In this document: one piece after another, positions 63,633-64,000 of the stretch
Layout: the number at the start of each line of letters is the position of its first letter
Numbering within the stretch: position 1 is the first letter of the stretch
Source: an uncultured Rhizobiaceae bacterium
GTDB taxonomy: Bacteria > Pseudomonadota > Alphaproteobacteria > Rhizobiales > Rhizobiaceae
Assembly: GCA_947259295.1 (NCBI GenBank)
Contig: CAMYMG010000031.1
Coordinates: 62,001 to 126,000 of the forward strand
Direction of reading: 5' to 3'
DNA: 64,000 nucleotides
Program-made: the position numbers and the translations under genes
Notes under the pieces: generated by a model
Database searches by the model: none
The model's input: only the letters and a program-made list of their open reading frames with translations
Told to the model about the DNA's origin: nothing

Positions 63633-64000
63633 GACAATCGGCACATTCGACCATATCGTCATCGGTGCCGGTTCGGCCGGCTGCGTTCTGGCCAACCGAC
63701 TGTCGGCGGACCCTTCCCGCACGGTATTACTGATCGAGGCCGGCGGCTCCGATCGCTACCCGTGGGTGCACATACCCGTCGGCTACCTCTACTGCATCGG
63801 CAATCCAAGAACCGACTGGATGTACCGCACCGCTGCGGAGCCGGGGCTCGGCGGGCGTTCGATCGCCTATCCGCGCGGCAAGCTCATCGGCGGCTGCTCC
63901 TCGATCAACGGCATGATCTACATGCGCGGCCAGGCAGCCGACTATGACGGCTGGGCGCAGATGGGCTGCACCGGCTGGGGCTGGGACGACGTGCTGCCGC
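63625..64000 (+). CDS. GMC-family FAD oxidoreductase (start only)
   Basis: First 125 codons of a glucose-methanol-choline oxidoreductase; the rest is past the window edge. DHIVIGAGSAGCVLANRLSA at about 9-28, VLLIEAGGSD near 37, and YPRGKLIGGCSSINGMIY (about 91-108), which is the GMC signature. It starts inside the kinase gene (8-bp overlap), so it belongs to the same operon. These proteins oxidise primary alcohols or sugars; the role here is open. Confidence 0.9.
   Translation, partial: MPETIGTFDHIVIGAGSAGCVLANRLSADPSRTVLLIEAGGSDRYPWVHIPVGYLYCIGNPRTDWMYRTAAEPGLGGRSIAYPRGKLIGGCSSINGMIYMRGQAADYDGWAQMGCTGWGWDDVLP

Noticed and set aside
62022-63722. 566-codon open frame antisense to the aldolase and FGGY kinase
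   Set aside because: Arises from third-position GC bias opposite real genes with clear motifs; no domain is visible.
1-64000. Mobile elements, CRISPR arrays, tRNA/rRNA genes or a replication origin
   Set aside because: No transposase or integrase motif, no direct-repeat arrays, no cloverleaf-like segment and no repABC or dnaA-type region was noticed on reading.

Overview
The window looks like part of a replicon of an alphaproteobacterium of the Hyphomicrobiales (Rhizobiales), most likely near Mesorhizobium and its relatives. The evidence is a high GC content with strong third-position bias, tightly packed operons with 1-17 bp overlaps, frequent GTG and TTG starts, and a very large number of solute-uptake systems each paired with catabolic enzymes. 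I see no tRNA, rRNA, CRISPR array, insertion sequence, integrase or origin. It reads as a stable catabolic region rather than a mobile island.

Layout. (1) 1-7051: a divergent pair of operons. Leftward are a SAM methyltransferase, a BetI-like TetR repressor and the start of a PotD-type binding protein. Rightward are two paralogous phytoene-desaturase-like FAD oxidoreductases, a GcvT-type folate aminomethyltransferase and an orphan 80-aa protein. Together they suggest oxidative breakdown of an unidentified N-methylated or amine compound. (2) 7152-17094: hexuronate and unsaturated-uronate catabolism: uxuA, uxuB, uxaC, a DctPQM TRAP transporter, a GntR/FadR-type regulator, kduI, kduD and a KdgF-like cupin. 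All routes lead to 2-keto-3-deoxy-D-gluconate. (3) 17285-24014: a small exported protein, an acetylpolyamine amidohydrolase (HDAC superfamily), a complete PotABCD-type transporter and a SxxK serine hydrolase. (4) 24034-35781: a sugar or polyol locus with an RpiR regulator, Gfo/Idh/MocA and SAF-domain oxidoreductases, an SDR, a mannitol-dehydrogenase-family enzyme, a TIM-barrel isomerase/epimerase and an RbsBACC-type transporter. (5) 35785-43371: a second Pot-type ABC transporter, a LysR regulator, an M20-like amidohydrolase with an altered metal site and a guanidine-modifying (DDAH/amidinotransferase fold) hydrolase. (6) 43531-44508: an isolated DenD-like D-erythronate dehydrogenase.

(7) 44934-53671: a giant protein that joins a Ser/Thr-kinase-like domain, an AAA-type ATPase, a helical-repeat region, GAF, PAS and a histidine kinase. 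It is followed closely by a MalE/F/G-type sugar importer with no ATPase gene. (8) 54001-64000: an erythritol-operon-like locus with an RbsB-type binding protein, ATPase, single permease, SorC/EryD-like regulator, aldo/keto reductase, GlpD/EryB-like FAD dehydrogenase, class I aldolase of the DhnA/LsrF type, FGGY kinase and the start of a GMC oxidoreductase. The class I aldolase takes the place of the EryC isomerase, so the last locus is the best candidate here for an undescribed pathway.

A recurring regulatory theme is a GC-rich stem-loop directly after a periplasmic binding-protein gene (12424-12454, 22753-22777, 32227-32256, 55053-55074). This would favour higher binding-protein than downstream-gene output. 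Inverted-repeat operator candidates lie next to the TetR, GntR, RpiR and SorC regulated promoters. All functional calls come from motifs and family recognition by eye; no database search was run.
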